From positions 6,545 through 70,544 of the forward strand of contig JBMNNX010000004.1 of assembly GCA_050942745.1 (NCBI GenBank): DNA of 64,000 bases, in the 5' to 3' direction. Shown here piece after piece: positions 44,731 to 54,947 of this stretch. Source of the DNA: UBA10939 sp050942745. GTDB taxonomy: Bacteria; Myxococcota; Myxococcia; Myxococcales; UBA5297. Within the stretch, counting starts at the first letter, position 1; each line of letters begins with the position of its first letter. A program made the translations under genes and the position numbers. The notes beneath the pieces were generated by a model, which was given only the letters and a program-made list of their open reading frames with translations, made no database searches and was not told the origin of the DNA.

Positions 44731-45888
44731 CTACGGGCTCAGATCGCAGTAGCTCGGGAAGCTAGCGGGCAGTCCGTTCGCGTAGGGAGACGGCCTGACG
44801 CCGAACGGGTGGGCCTTGAAGAACTCCCAGACGCTGGCTCGGGCGTCGGTGGGGATCGAGTGCGAGCGGCCGTGGTTGCAGATGGCCGCGAAGTGGCCTC
44901 GCGAGCTCAGGTCCTGCCAATACCTCTCGCTCGCCTGCAGGAAGTTGATGAAGACTTGGTCGTTCGTGCCGCCGTGGAAGATGAGCGCCGCAAAGCGGTT
45001 GCTCGAGTCCTGCGTGGCGGGCGCGCTCAGGTTCAGCCCGCCCGAGTAGGTCGCCACGCTCGCGATGTAGCCGGAGCGTCGGTAGCTCATCTGCGTGGTC
45101 TGAAGGCCGCCAGCGCTCATGCCGAGGCTGTGGACCCGGCGGACGTCGATGCCGATGCGCTCCTTCGCGCAGGCGACCACTTCGTCGGCGAGCACGAGGT
45201 CGTCGAGCCGAGTCCGCGAGGTGACCAGGAACCAGGGGAACAGGCCCGCATCGGGGTCCGAATAGGGCGCGGCGACAATGCCGCCGAGCGCGGTGATCTG
45301 GTCGATGACGCCCTGGCCCAGACCACTCAGCGCCTCGGAGGGCGAGCTGCCGGTGCCGTGCCAGTAGAAGACGACCGGGCCGTCGAGGCTCGCCGCGGCC
45401 GAAGGGTTCATCCAGATGCGCACCTTGCGAGCAGGAATTCCGGCAGGCGAGAAGGTCAAGTCGCCCGTCGCGAAGTTCGGGCAAGCGCCGCTCGGGCGCG
45501 GAAGGAGCGTCGGGCTCGGACCAGACGGATCGTTCGTGCCCGGATCAGTCGTGCCTGGATCGTCGGTGCCGGGATCGGTTGTCCCCGGATCAGTGGTGCC
45601 CGGATCGGTCGTGCCAGGGTCGGTACCAGGATCGGTGGTACCCGGATCCGTGGTGCCCGGTCTGCGCCAGTTCCATCGGTCGAATTGCTTGCACCACTTC
45701 CAGATGCAGAACCGCAGATCGTCCTTGGCGGAAGCGTGCTCGTCGTCGATGGCTGCCATCTCTTCGTCAGAGGGGAGCTCGTTCTCGTCGGTCGGGCCGC
45801 ATGCCGCTGTGATCAACGCGAACGAAACCAGCGCCGCGACAGGCAGCCAGCCCGCCGAGGCTCCAACACCCCGAACAGCTCTCTTCAT
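44731..45888 (-). CDS. Lipoprotein alpha/beta-hydrolase (PHB depolymerase/esterase-like)
   Basis: A 385-residue lipoprotein with lipobox ITAAC, a short acidic segment, a linker of (PGTTD)-type repeats (about 80-125) and an alpha/beta-hydrolase domain. The domain shows oxyanion-region FYWHGTGSSPSEA, nucleophile elbow GMSAGG and a late His in CNHGRSHS, the pattern of polyhydroxybutyrate depolymerase/feruloyl-esterase-like enzymes. It likely acts on an ester at the cell surface; the substrate is unknown. ATG 45888 is chosen because GGAGG lies five bases upstream; a GTG or ATG at 45900 overlaps that site. Confidence 0.82.
   Translation of the reverse strand: MKRAVRGVGASAGWLPVAALVSFALITAACGPTDENELPSDEEMAAIDDEHASAKDDLRFCIWKWCKQFDRWNWRRPGTTDPGTTDPGTDPGTTDPGTTDPGTTDPGTDDPGTTDPGTNDPSGPSPTLLPRPSGACPNFATGDLTFSPAGIPARKVRIWMNPSAAASLDGPVVFYWHGTGSSPSEALSGLGQGVIDQITALGGIVAAPYSDPDAGLFPWFLVTSRTRLDDLVLADEVVACAKERIGIDVRRVHSLGMSAGGLQTTQMSYRRSGYIASVATYSGGLNLSAPATQDSSNRFAALIFHGGTNDQVFINFLQASERYWQDLSSRGHFAAICNHGRSHSIPTDARASVWEFFKAHPFGVRPSPYANGLPASFPSYCDLSP
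45533..45660. repeat. in-gene tandem repeat coding a Pro-Gly-Thr-Asp linker
   Basis: About nine units of a 12-15 base motif around GGATCGGTGGTGCC code for PGTTD, PGTD and PGTDD in the esterase gene. The unit number may vary between strains by slippage. Confidence 0.8.
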
Positions 45889-46245
45889 GGTGTCCTCCAT
45901 CCTTCAGCCTGCCCCAATTTGAGGTGTTCTCTTGTTTTCAGAGAGCATGTGGCTCGTCAACAAGCACCCCGGCCTTTGCTTGCTTGGTTCTTGTGAGCGA
46001 ATCAGAGTAAGGCGTCGACGCGGGCCATTCTCGGGAGGTCTCGGCCGGGGGCGCGCCTGGTCTTGGGCACGAGCTGCCGTCTCGACGGTGTGAGCTGCCG
46101 AGGCCGCTGCCGGGGTGCGTGATGATTTGCGACACCATGGCGGGCACCCTAGCCGAAACTGCACCAGCCCCACGAAAAAGTGTGACGGGCGGCGAAAGGC
46201 GGGGAGCCCCGCGCAGTACTTCGCGATCCGGTTTCTCGCCGCGCG
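45889..46245. other. divergent intergenic region
   Basis: It lies between the minus-strand esterase gene and the plus-strand MYG1 gene. An AT-richer patch near 45920-46010 (TTTTCAGAGAG, TTGCTTGCTTGGTTC) probably holds the esterase promoter, but no clear -35/-10 pair could be fixed. No gene seen. Confidence 0.4.
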
Positions 46246-47082
46246 ATGCCCCTGGCCCATAACGACGACTTCCTCGCAGTGAGCCTCCTGATCGCGAAGT
46301 ACGGAGCGCCTGTCTTCAGGCGTGCGCCGACCCAGGCCGAGCGCCTGGATCCGAAGGTCTGCGTGGTGGACGTGGGCGATGAGCACTGCGCCGAGCGGAT
46401 GTGCTTCGACCACCACCAGCTCCCGCGCGACCACGTTCCGACCTGCTCAATCAGCCTGGTGCTGAAGCACCTGGGGCTCTACGAGGACGCCCGGCTCCTG
46501 TGTGGCTGGCTCGAGGTCGCCGAGTGGCTCGACGTGCGCGGGCCGCAGAAGACGGCCGAATGGCTCGGCGTCGCTCGCGCGGTCATCGACCGCCTCTCCT
46601 CTCCGGTCGAAGGCTCGTTGCTGCGCCGCTTCAGCGGCTGTTCGGAGCTGTTTCCGGGCGAACCGCTCTACGAGGTGATGCGCTTCGTCGGCGAGGACCT
46701 CATCGACCATCTGACGACCGGACGCGCGCGGATAGACCGCATCGCCGAGCGCGCCACGCTCTGGAGGCTGGAGGCGCGCGGCGAGGTCTTCGAGGCGCTC
46801 TTCGTGCCCAGGACCGAGCCTCTCCCTGCCGATCCCGCGGCGGACACCGAGCAGTACGTCCGCGTCGCGGGCTTGAGCGGACGCGTCGCGGCCATCGTCT
46901 ACCCGGACCGCCGCTCGACCGGCTTCGGCATCGCCCGGTTCGATGACCACCCCAAGCTCGACTTCTGCCGCGTTGCGGCCGAGCCGGACGTCCTGTTTGC
47001 CCACAAGAGCGGGTTTCTCTGCAAGACCTCGGCGACGGCGCCGGAGAGGCTGCAGGCGCTGCTCTGCGCGGCGTGGGGCTGA
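46246..47082 (+). CDS. MYG1 (UPF0160) family protein
   Basis: A 278-residue member of the MYG1 family, which is related to DHH phosphoesterases and in eukaryotes has exonuclease activity on RNA. Visible motifs are LAHNDDFLAVSLL near the start (family pattern THnG-FH-DE), VDVGDEH, CFDHHQLP with the DHH-like triad, and a distant Cys/His pattern. Length is a little short of the usual 290-340. No ribosome binding site precedes ATG 46246, and the family usually begins a few residues earlier, so the true start may be upstream. Confidence 0.75.
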   Translation: MPLAHNDDFLAVSLLIAKYGAPVFRRAPTQAERLDPKVCVVDVGDEHCAERMCFDHHQLPRDHVPTCSISLVLKHLGLYEDARLLCGWLEVAEWLDVRGPQKTAEWLGVARAVIDRLSSPVEGSLLRRFSGCSELFPGEPLYEVMRFVGEDLIDHLTTGRARIDRIAERATLWRLEARGEVFEALFVPRTEPLPADPAADTEQYVRVAGLSGRVAAIVYPDRRSTGFGIARFDDHPKLDFCRVAAEPDVLFAHKSGFLCKTSATAPERLQALLCAAWG

Positions 47083-47226
47083 GGCGAGCCGCCTCCCGCG
47101 GTTCGAATCCCTTGCCCCAGGCAAAGGCGCGGCGACTGCGGGCGCCCGAGGTCGCGGCGGCAGGATAGTCACACTCTCCGCGGTAGCTCGCCTGGGCTTG
47201 GCGCTCCTCCCCGCCGGCGCTGCGCT

Positions 47227-50200
47227 CTAGGTACCCGTCAGCCGCCTCTCGACCTGGCGCACCTCTTGGAGCTCGACGCTCAAGCCGCGGGCGCTCGCGA
47301 GCCTCTTCGCCTCGTCGAGCAGCTTTCGAGCCCGCTCTCGCTCGCTCTCCCAGAGCGCCTCGGCGAGGTAGGCCCTGCCGCAGACCGCCGCGTGGTGCGC
47401 GAGCGTCGTCTCGGCGAGCTCGATCGCCTGCTCGAGCGCGTGGATCGCGCGCCGGGTGTCGCGCAGCAGCCAGCGCGCCCGGCCGATGCCGCACAGCGCC
47501 GCGGCCTCGACCGGCCCGGCCGAAAAGTGCCGGCTCGTCTCGAGCACGGCCTCGAGCTGTTCGAGCGCCTTGGCGGGCATCGCCTGCGCGAGCGCTACCT
47601 CGGCGACGTGCAGCGCGGCCGAGGCCGCGTCCATCGGCTGGTGCAGGCCGGTGTAGAGCCGCTGCGCCTGCAGGTGCTTCTCGCGCGCGCCGTCGAGATC
47701 GCCCGCGGCGTAGAGCGCGCGCCCGAGGTAGGTGAGCGCGAGCGCCTGCTGCCCGCGGTGGCGCTGCTTCTCGGCGAGGTCGAAGGCCGACTCGGCCCAG
47801 GACACGGCCTCCCTGGTGCGCCCCAGCTCGGCGAGCACGCTCGAGAGCATGCCCTCGATGAGCGGCGCGAGCTCCTCGGTCGCCATCATCCGCGCCGCCG
47901 ACAGCTCGTCGAGCGCCTCGCGAAGCTGCCCGAGCGAGAAGCGGTGCTGGGCGCAGGTCATCATCAGGCTCGCCCGCAGCGCCGGGGGCGCGTCTTCGGG
48001 GATCTCGGCGCGCGCCTGCTCGGTCAGCTCGGCGGCGAGCTCGGGGTTGCCCTCGCAGCTCGCGCAGCGCGCCGCGGCGATGTGCGCCCGAAGCCTGGCC
48101 AAGGGATCGCGCACCTTCTTCGCCAGCTTGACCGCGAGCTCCCGCGCCTCGGCCCAGGCCGCCAGCGCGCTCAGACACTCGACCTCGGCGACCCGGCACT
48201 CGGTCGCGTCCCCTCCCATCGCCTCGAGGTGGCGGGCGGCCGCGCGGTGGAGCCGCAGCGCGTCTGAGAAGGCTCCGCGCCGCTGGGCGAGGCGCGCGGC
48301 GGCCAGGCATGTGCTCGAGGCGTTGGGGTGGTCGTCGGCCGCGTCGTAGTGCAGCGCGGGCTCGGCGAGCCCGGTGCCGGCGCGCTGCGCGAGGACGGCG
48401 GCGACCCGCGCGTGCAGCGCCCGCCGCTGCTCGACCGGGAGGCCCGAGTAGATCACCTCGCGGTCGGAGACGCGGGCGAAGAGGTAGACGGGCTCGTCGC
48501 CGCCGGCGGCCATCAACAGGCCGACCCGCGCCAGGTGCTCGAGCGCGTCGGCGGTCGTCTCGCGGGCGACTCCGCAGAGCTCGCAGAGCCGGAAGGCGAG
48601 CTCGGCGCCCGACTCGTGGCCGAGCACGCTGAGCGCGCGCAGCACCTCGCGCATCGGCGCCGGGAGCTGGTCGATCTCGGCGAGCACGAGCGTCTCGAGG
48701 TCGGGCGGCAGGCTGCCCGCCGGATCGGAGGCGGCCTCGAAGGACAGGGAGGCCGTGCCGCCGACGATCTCGACGAGCCCGCGCGCCGACAGCCAGCGCG
48801 CCAGCCGCTGGATGAAGAGCGGGTTGCCGCCCGCGCGCGTCTCGACCGCGTCGGCGAGCAGCAGGCTAACCTCGCGCACCCCGAGGCCGCGCGCGAGCAG
48901 GGCGCGTCCCGCGTCAGAGGGCAGCGGGCGCAGCTCCAGCGTCCCGTCGCGCGGCAGGCGCGAGCGCGCCCGGAGGCGAGCGTCGTGCGCGTCGTGGCGA
49001 CGACGAACAGGGCCGCGCGCTCGATGAGCTCGGGCAGCGAGCGGAACAGCTCGACCGAGGCGTCGTCGGCGTTGTGGGCGTCCTCGACGACCACCATCAG
49101 CGGCGCCTCGCGCGTCATCTGCCGGACCAGGTGCGCGGTGAAGAGCCGGGCCGCGCCGCGGTCGGCCGAGCTGGGATCGAGCACGTGCGTCGCCAGGCGC
49201 GCCAGGCTCTCGTCGTGAATCGACATACGTTCGAGCGCCCCGCGGACGGCGGCGAGCGAAGGTCTCGGCTCGAGCGGCAGGCCGAGCCAGGCCGCGGCGA
49301 GCGCGCGCATCGGCGCGTAGGGCTGGCTGCGGCGCTCGTAGTCGCAGCGGACGCCGAATGCGACGCCGCCTTCGTCGATCCAGCGATCAATGGCAACCCC
49401 AACCAGCGCGCTCTTGCCTATCCCCGCCGGCCCCGCGACGGTGAGCATGCTCAGGCGGCCGGAGAGCGGGCGGCGCGAGGCATCGGCGAGCAGCGACAGC
49501 TCGCGGTCGCGGCCGAGCAGCGGCGGCCTGCCGATGCGGCGCACCAGGCGGCTCGCCGCGAAGCGGCGCGGCGCGGTCACGGCGATGGGGGTGATGGGCA
49601 GGCTCTTGCCCTTGAGCGGCAGCGGCGCCTTGGGGCGGCCGAGGAAGGAGTCGACCCGCGCCCAGCACGAGGGGCCGCAGAGCACCTCGCCCGGCTCGGC
49701 CGCGTGCGCGAGGCGCGCGGCGACGTTGACGGTGTCGCCGAGCACGGTCAGCTCGCGCTTGAGCACCGAGCCGAGCTCGCCCGAGAAGATGGGGCCGGCC
49801 TCGAGGCCGATGCGCGCCGGCGTGCCGGCGAGCTTGTCGCGCAGCTCGAGCGCGAAGGCGACCGCGCGCCGCTCGTCGTCGCCGCGGGTCGAGGGGATGC
49901 CAAAGGTGGCGAGGATGCGCGGGCCGCGGCGCGTCCCGTCGATCTTGTTGAGTAGCCCGCCGTGGCGCGCCGCGCACTCGCAGGCGAGCGCATAGTGCTC
50001 GCACAGCCGCTCGAGCGCGATGTCCCAGCCGTCGATCTCGGCGAACACCGCGCAGGCGTGCCGGCGCTCGGAGGGGACCGCGTCGGCCGAGAGGCTGCCG
50101 ACGATGCGCTCCCAGAGCTCGGGGGCGACGAACCTTCGGAGCTGCGCGATGGCGTGCTCGACGCGCTCGTCGCTCAGGCCGCCGAGGACGTAGGCGATGG

Positions 50201-50820
50201 GCTGGCGCTTGGCGACCAGGCCGTTGCAGACCCGCTCGAGCAGGTTGGACCCGGCGCGGAACGGCCCGCGCGGCTTGCCGGGCGCGTCGACGAGGATGTT
50301 CGCGCGGCCCGACGTGGTCGGCGGAGAGCACCGCGCGCACCGCGGCGTCGCCAGCGAGGAAGCAGTCGAGCCGGCCGGTGGGCGCGCCTACGGTGATCAG
50401 GTGGAACGTCCCGCTGGCGACGCCGACGCGGATGGCGAGGTGGCGCAGGCTCGCCTCGGCCTTGGGCAGCTCGGCCATCACCTCCTGAGCCGCGAGCGCG
50501 GCGGCGCAGGCGCGGGCGAGGTGGTTGCGGCCCTCGAAGTAGACGAGCAGCGAGTCGCCCGCAAACTTCACGAGGAAGCCCTCGTAGGGAAAGATCGCGT
50601 CCTCGAGCAGGACCGAGAAGATGCGGTTGAGCAGCCGGGTCAGCTCGTCGGTGCCGTCGCGCCCGCGGGCGACGTAGGCCTCCGAGAGCGCGGTGAAGCC
50701 CGAGAGGTCGGCGGAGAGGACGGTGCCGCGGATGGCCCGGCGCCCTGGCCCGAGGGAGCCGCCGTTGACCGCGGTGAGCACCGCGTCGAACGGCACGTAG
50801 GTGATGAGTCGCGCGAGCAC
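47227..50820 (-). CDS. Tandem nucleotide cyclase-AAA ATPase-TPR regulator, two frameshifts
   Basis: About 1197 residues over three frame segments. Segment 1 (50820 to about 50310): class III cyclase domain 1 with VLSADLSGFTALSE and FVKFAGDSLLVYFEG. Segment 2 (about 50310-48965): cyclase domain 2 (EIDGWD, LGDTVNVAARL), then a P-loop ATPase with GPAGIGKSAL and Walker B MVVVEDAH. Segment 3 (about 48965-47227): the rest of the ATPase and TPR-like helices. The order matches soluble adenylyl cyclase: two cyclase domains, ATPase, TPR. The first break has one base extra and the second one base missing. GTG 50820 is the first start codon in frame, but homologous sequence (AAHLAEQAVGDRR) continues upstream, so the real start is unclear. 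cAMP synthesis is inferred; several catalytic residues in domain 2 look weak. Confidence 0.78.
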
Positions 50821-51254
50821 CGTGCGGCGGTCGCCGACGGCCTGTTCGGCGAGGTGTGCCGCCAGAGGAGCTTTCGGTAGAGCTCTTCGCGACTTGTTGG
50901 CTGGCAGGGGCGCCTCCGCGCTCTCCGAATTGCGTCGTCTGAGGGACGGCGAACACGAACGTCAAGACGCTATCAGAATCGAGGCGGCCGGCGGGGGAGG
51001 GGCCGAGGTTGGCACAGAGGGGTCCGCCGGGCGCATGGACCGGTGCTTCGGTAGGTGCGATCGCTTCTCCGAGGGGGTGCGGTCGATTAGTCGAGGGAGT
51101 GCGATTGCCTATATGGGTAGTCGCGGTCGGTTGGTCGAGTGGGCGGCGCCGGCGAGACTCCCGGAAAGCCTGTCGGCCCGAGGTTTCCAACAGCACCGGC
51201 TTTGGCACAGAGGGTGACGGCGGCGAACCCTTTCGGCCGGGACGGTCTGCCGCC
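50821..51254. other. intergenic stretch upstream of the cyclase regulator
   Basis: The first 80 bases continue the cyclase frame without a usable start codon, so the 5' end of that gene may lie here. The rest holds direct-repeat-like GCGGTCG-TAGTCGAG and GCGGTCGGTTGGTCGAG segments near 51080-51140 and no further gene. Confidence 0.4.
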
Positions 51255-53207
51255 TCAGCGGCGGAATTCGTCTACCGGCACCTTCGGAAACCGCACGCGG
51301 AAGACGGTGCCCTCGGACGCGGTCGATCGCACTTCGATGGCGCCCCCGTGCGCGCGCAGGATCTGCTGGACGATGTAGAGGCCAAGCCCCAGTCCGCTGC
51401 CCGGATGGTCGGCGCCGACCCGGTGAAAGGGATCGAAGAGCCGCGACAGCACGTCCGCGGGAATGGGCGTCCCCTGGTTCCTCACTTCGATAAGGGCTTG
51501 GTTCGCCTGGTTGTGCAGCACCAGCTCGACGGGCATCCCCTCGGCGCCGTGCTCGAGCGCGTTGCTCACGAGGTTCGACAGCACCTGGAAGAGCCGCTCC
51601 GGATCCCATTCGCCGCGCACGCCGACGGTCGGGCACGACAGCTCAATCTGGCCGGGGTGGAGCACGGCGAGCTCGTCGACGACGGCGCGGGCAATCTCGC
51701 AAAGGTTCGTCGGCCGCCGCGCGATAGGCAGGCCGCCTGGCATGCGCGCGCGCGTGAAGTCGTGGAGCTGCCCGATCATGCGCGCCATCCGGTCGGCGCT
51801 CGTGGAGATGCGCCGCGCGGCTGCCAGCGCGAAGGCTGGGAGCGTCTCGCCGCGCTGGAGCATCAGGTTGGCCGAGAGCGTGATGGCGCCCAGCGGGCTG
51901 CGCAGGTCGCGTCCGACGATGCCGGCGAGGCGCTCGCAGAGCTGCTCGCACCGCTTGCGTTCGGTGATGTCGGCGAGCAGCACCGCGACCCCGCCTTCCT
52001 GCGTCGGGCGGGCGCGCACTTCGGCCCAGAGGTCGGGGGCGAGGTTGTGCTCGAACCGGGCCTCGACCCGCTTGCGCAGGACCTCGTGCAGCCTCTGCCA
52101 GCACTCGGACCCCGGTCGGACGGACGACGGCAGCAGCTCCCAGAAGCTGTGGCCGATCGCCTGTTCGCCCGAAACGCGGGTGATGCGCTCCTGGGCGCGG
52201 TTGGCGAGGACCACGCGGAAGTCCTTGTCGAGCACGAAGCAGGGGTCGAGCTCATCGAAGGCCTCGACGGCTCGCCCGCGCTCGCGCCGCGCCGCGCGCA
52301 GCTCCTCGGACTGCGCCACCTGCTCGGTGACATCGAGGACGACAGCGCTCGCGCCGAGCAACTCGCCGCCGGGGCCGATCACCGGGGAGCAGTGGACCTG
52401 CCATTCACGCCGCTCGCGCGGGCGCGTGGGGACGGGCATTGAGACGCGGTGGTTGCGCAGCGACTCGCGGCTGCGGAGCACGTGCTCGAAGTCGCGGGCC
52501 ATCCGGAAGCCGAGGTCGCCAGGCAGCACTTCGGCGATCTCCCTGCCGCCATGCTCGCGCGCGGAGACGCCGTCCATGCGCGCGAGCTCGTCGTTGACCT
52601 GCTCGAAGCGCAGCCTCTCGTCCAGTACGCCGACGCCCCCGGGCACTGCGTCGAGCACGGCGGCGAGTTGAGCGCGCGCGCGGTCTGCGGCGTCGCGCGC
52701 CTCCTTCGCCTGGCGGCGCAGCTCCTCGACGGTTGCCTGGGGCACCTCGCGGCCGACGAGAGGTCGTCGCTCCGCCTCGCGCTCGACCGAGGGCCCGAGG
52801 TAGTCGGCGGCGACCTGATCGAGCGCCCGGCCGAGCGCCTGGGCCTCGGGAATCGGGATGGCCGGCTGCACCTCGCGGCCCCACACGATCAGCACGGCCT
52901 CTCGGATGGTCGAGAGGAGCGCCCATGCTCGGCCGGCGTCGAGCGCGCCATCGAGTGCTCGAGCCCCCGGTTCGACAGTCGGGCGGGCGAGCGGGCCAGG
53001 CGCCGACTCTCGCTCGGCCGCGACGGTTGAGGAGATCCGCTCGAGCAGCCTGCGCGTGGACTCGAGCACCTCGCGGCGGCTCAGGCCCGCGGTCGCCGGG
53101 TGCCGGCGGACGAGACGCGCGGCCTCGCTAGCGATTTGCGTGGCTCGCAGTCGCAGGAGCTCGTCGAGATTGACGGGCTCCCCGACGGATGCGGTCGGCC
53201 CCGGCAT
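51255..53207 (-). CDS. PAS-domain histidine kinase with Arg in place of the phospho-His
   Basis: A 650-residue cytoplasmic kinase. An N-terminal RsbRD-like helical domain (about 10-155) is followed by a coiled coil, PAS domain 1 (about 185-300), PAS domain 2 (about 310-425), and a kinase core. The H box reads GIVGRDLRSPLGAI: residue 433 is Arg (codon CGC at 51911-51909) where His is expected. The ATPase part is intact: N box LSNLVSNALEHG, G1 EVRNQGTP, G2 GSGLGLGLYIV. It may be a pseudokinase or phosphatase-type partner, or the CGC may be an error for CAC. No ribosome binding site at ATG 53207. Confidence 0.85.
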   Translation of the reverse strand: MPGPTASVGEPVNLDELLRLRATQIASEAARLVRRHPATAGLSRREVLESTRRLLERISSTVAAERESAPGPLARPTVEPGARALDGALDAGRAWALLSTIREAVLIVWGREVQPAIPIPEAQALGRALDQVAADYLGPSVEREAERRPLVGREVPQATVEELRRQAKEARDAADRARAQLAAVLDAVPGGVGVLDERLRFEQVNDELARMDGVSAREHGGREIAEVLPGDLGFRMARDFEHVLRSRESLRNHRVSMPVPTRPRERREWQVHCSPVIGPGGELLGASAVVLDVTEQVAQSEELRAARRERGRAVEAFDELDPCFVLDKDFRVVLANRAQERITRVSGEQAIGHSFWELLPSSVRPGSECWQRLHEVLRKRVEARFEHNLAPDLWAEVRARPTQEGGVAVLLADITERKRCEQLCERLAGIVGRDLRSPLGAITLSANLMLQRGETLPAFALAAARRISTSADRMARMIGQLHDFTRARMPGGLPIARRPTNLCEIARAVVDELAVLHPGQIELSCPTVGVRGEWDPERLFQVLSNLVSNALEHGAEGMPVELVLHNQANQALIEVRNQGTPIPADVLSRLFDPFHRVGADHPGSGLGLGLYIVQQILRAHGGAIEVRSTASEGTVFRVRFPKVPVDEFRR

Positions 53208-53566
53208 GTCACAAAGGTAGGGGTCCGATGGATGTGCGCGAAGGCTTGCTCGCGCCCGGCCCGCGGTGCGGAGAGCCGCTCATCGGCCTGAACGCGCGGG
53301 CGGGGAAGGGGCGGCGAAGGCCGTTCTGCGGTCGGTCGGAGGGACGGCTCTACGAACGAGCCGCCGTCGGCAGCGACGCACGCAGCGCGGGCGGACGCGC
53401 GCGCCGCAGTGAGCCGGAAGGGCTCGCGATCAGCAGGGTCCAAGCTTCAGCCCGCCGGCGCCTTTTGCGGGCGGGCATCTTCTTGCCTGATCGCGCGCCT
53501 GCGGTATGGACTGTCAGTGGCGCAACAACGGGTTCAAACAGCCAAGAAGCGCGCCGGAGACAGTGG
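53208..53566. other. divergent intergenic region, no gene seen
   Basis: Separates the minus-strand histidine kinase from the plus-strand membrane protein. Frames here are Arg/Ala-rich and without motifs. Confidence 0.4.
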
Positions 53567-54865
53567 ATGACCGAGTACGAGCCCTTCCTCTCGATAGGCC
53601 TGGCCTTGTCCGCGGGCTTGCTCATCGGCCTCGAGCGCGAGCAGTCCGCGCCGCCGGAGGTGAAGTCCGACGGCAGCTTCCTCGGCGGGGCGCGCACCTT
53701 TCCGATCTTCGCGCTCGTCGGCGCCTGCACGATGCTGCTCGCGCGGCAGGTCGGGCTCGCGGTGGTCGCCTTCGGGTTCCTGGCGACGCTCGCCTTCCTC
53801 ATCATCTCCTACGCCCACGACGTGCGAAGCGGCGGCGACCGCGGGCTCACCTCCGAGGCCTCGCTGCTGCTCTGCTTCCTGCTCGGAGCGCTCGCGCTCA
53901 CCGAGGGCGTCATTGAGCCGCTGCAACGGAAGGTCTTCGTCGTCGCCTCGGTCGCGGTCGTCTCGACCCTGCTGCTGTCGATAAAGCCCTCGCTGCACGC
54001 CTTCGTGCGCAAGGCCTCGAAGGAAGACGTCTACGCGACGCTCAAGTTCCTGGTGGTCGCGGTGGTCATCCTGCCGCTGCTGCCCGACCAGAGCGCCGGC
54101 CCGCTCGATGTGCTCAACCCCTACAAGCTCGGGCTGATGGTGGTCCTCATCGCCGGCATCAGCTTTGTGGGCTACGTTGCCATCCGCGTGCTCGGGCCCG
54201 AGCGCGGGATCGGGCTGACCGGGTTCGTCGGCGGCATCGTCTCGTCTACCGCGGTGACGCTCTCGTTCTCGGCGCGCGCCAAGCAGGAGCCGCGGCTGGC
54301 CGCCTCGTGCGCGCTGGCGGTGGTGCTCGCCTCCTCGATCATGTTCGGGCGCATCGTGCTCGAGGTCGCGGTGGTCAACCCGTCGCTGGTCGCGCCGCTC
54401 GCGGTGCCGATGGTCACGATGATGGCCGCCGGAGTAGTGGCGAGCATCCTCTTCTATCGGCGCGCCAGGAGCCTGGGTAAGACCGCGGCCAACCTCCAGT
54501 TCTCCAATCCGTTCGAGCTCTCCTCGGCGCTCAAGTTCGCGCTGCTCGTCTCGGCGGTGCTGCTGATCTCCAAGGCGGCGACGACCTACCTGGGCACCGG
54601 GGCCACCTACCTCGCCGGTCTGCTCGCCGGCGCCGCGGACGGCGACGCCATCGCGCTGTCGATGGCCGACCTGGCCAGGCAGGGGCAGATAGGGACCGAG
54701 GTAGCGGTGACTACCATCCTGCTCGGCGCGGCGTCGAACACCGCGGCCAAGGCCGTGCTCGCGGCGGTCGTCGGCGGCTGGGGCTTCGCCAAGCGGATTG
54801 CGCTCGCCTTCACCGGGATCCTGGCGACGGGCGGGGTCGGGCTCGCTTTCGTCTGGATCGTGTAG
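53567..54865 (+). CDS. MgtC/SapB-DUF4010 family membrane protein
   Basis: A 432-residue integral membrane protein with about 11-12 helices. The N-terminus has the MgtC/SapB pattern (GLALSAGLLIGLEREQS, GARTFPIFALVGA) and the second half the DUF4010 pattern (ERGIGLTGFVGGIVSSTAVTLSFSARAK, then GLLAGAADGDAIALSMADLA; quoted in part). Family members are linked to magnesium or general ion homeostasis, but transport activity is not shown. GCCGGAGA precedes ATG 53567. Confidence 0.88.
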   Translation: MTEYEPFLSIGLALSAGLLIGLEREQSAPPEVKSDGSFLGGARTFPIFALVGACTMLLARQVGLAVVAFGFLATLAFLIISYAHDVRSGGDRGLTSEASLLLCFLLGALALTEGVIEPLQRKVFVVASVAVVSTLLLSIKPSLHAFVRKASKEDVYATLKFLVVAVVILPLLPDQSAGPLDVLNPYKLGLMVVLIAGISFVGYVAIRVLGPERGIGLTGFVGGIVSSTAVTLSFSARAKQEPRLAASCALAVVLASSIMFGRIVLEVAVVNPSLVAPLAVPMVTMMAAGVVASILFYRRARSLGKTAANLQFSNPFELSSALKFALLVSAVLLISKAATTYLGTGATYLAGLLAGAADGDAIALSMADLARQGQIGTEVAVTTILLGAASNTAAKAVLAAVVGGWGFAKRIALAFTGILATGGVGLAFVWIV

Positions 54866-54947
54866 CGAGGGTCCGCGTCAGGCGGACGAAGGCGGGAGGC
54901 GAGGGCCTCGCTTCGCTCCTTCCAATTGTCGCGCGAGGGCCATCTCG

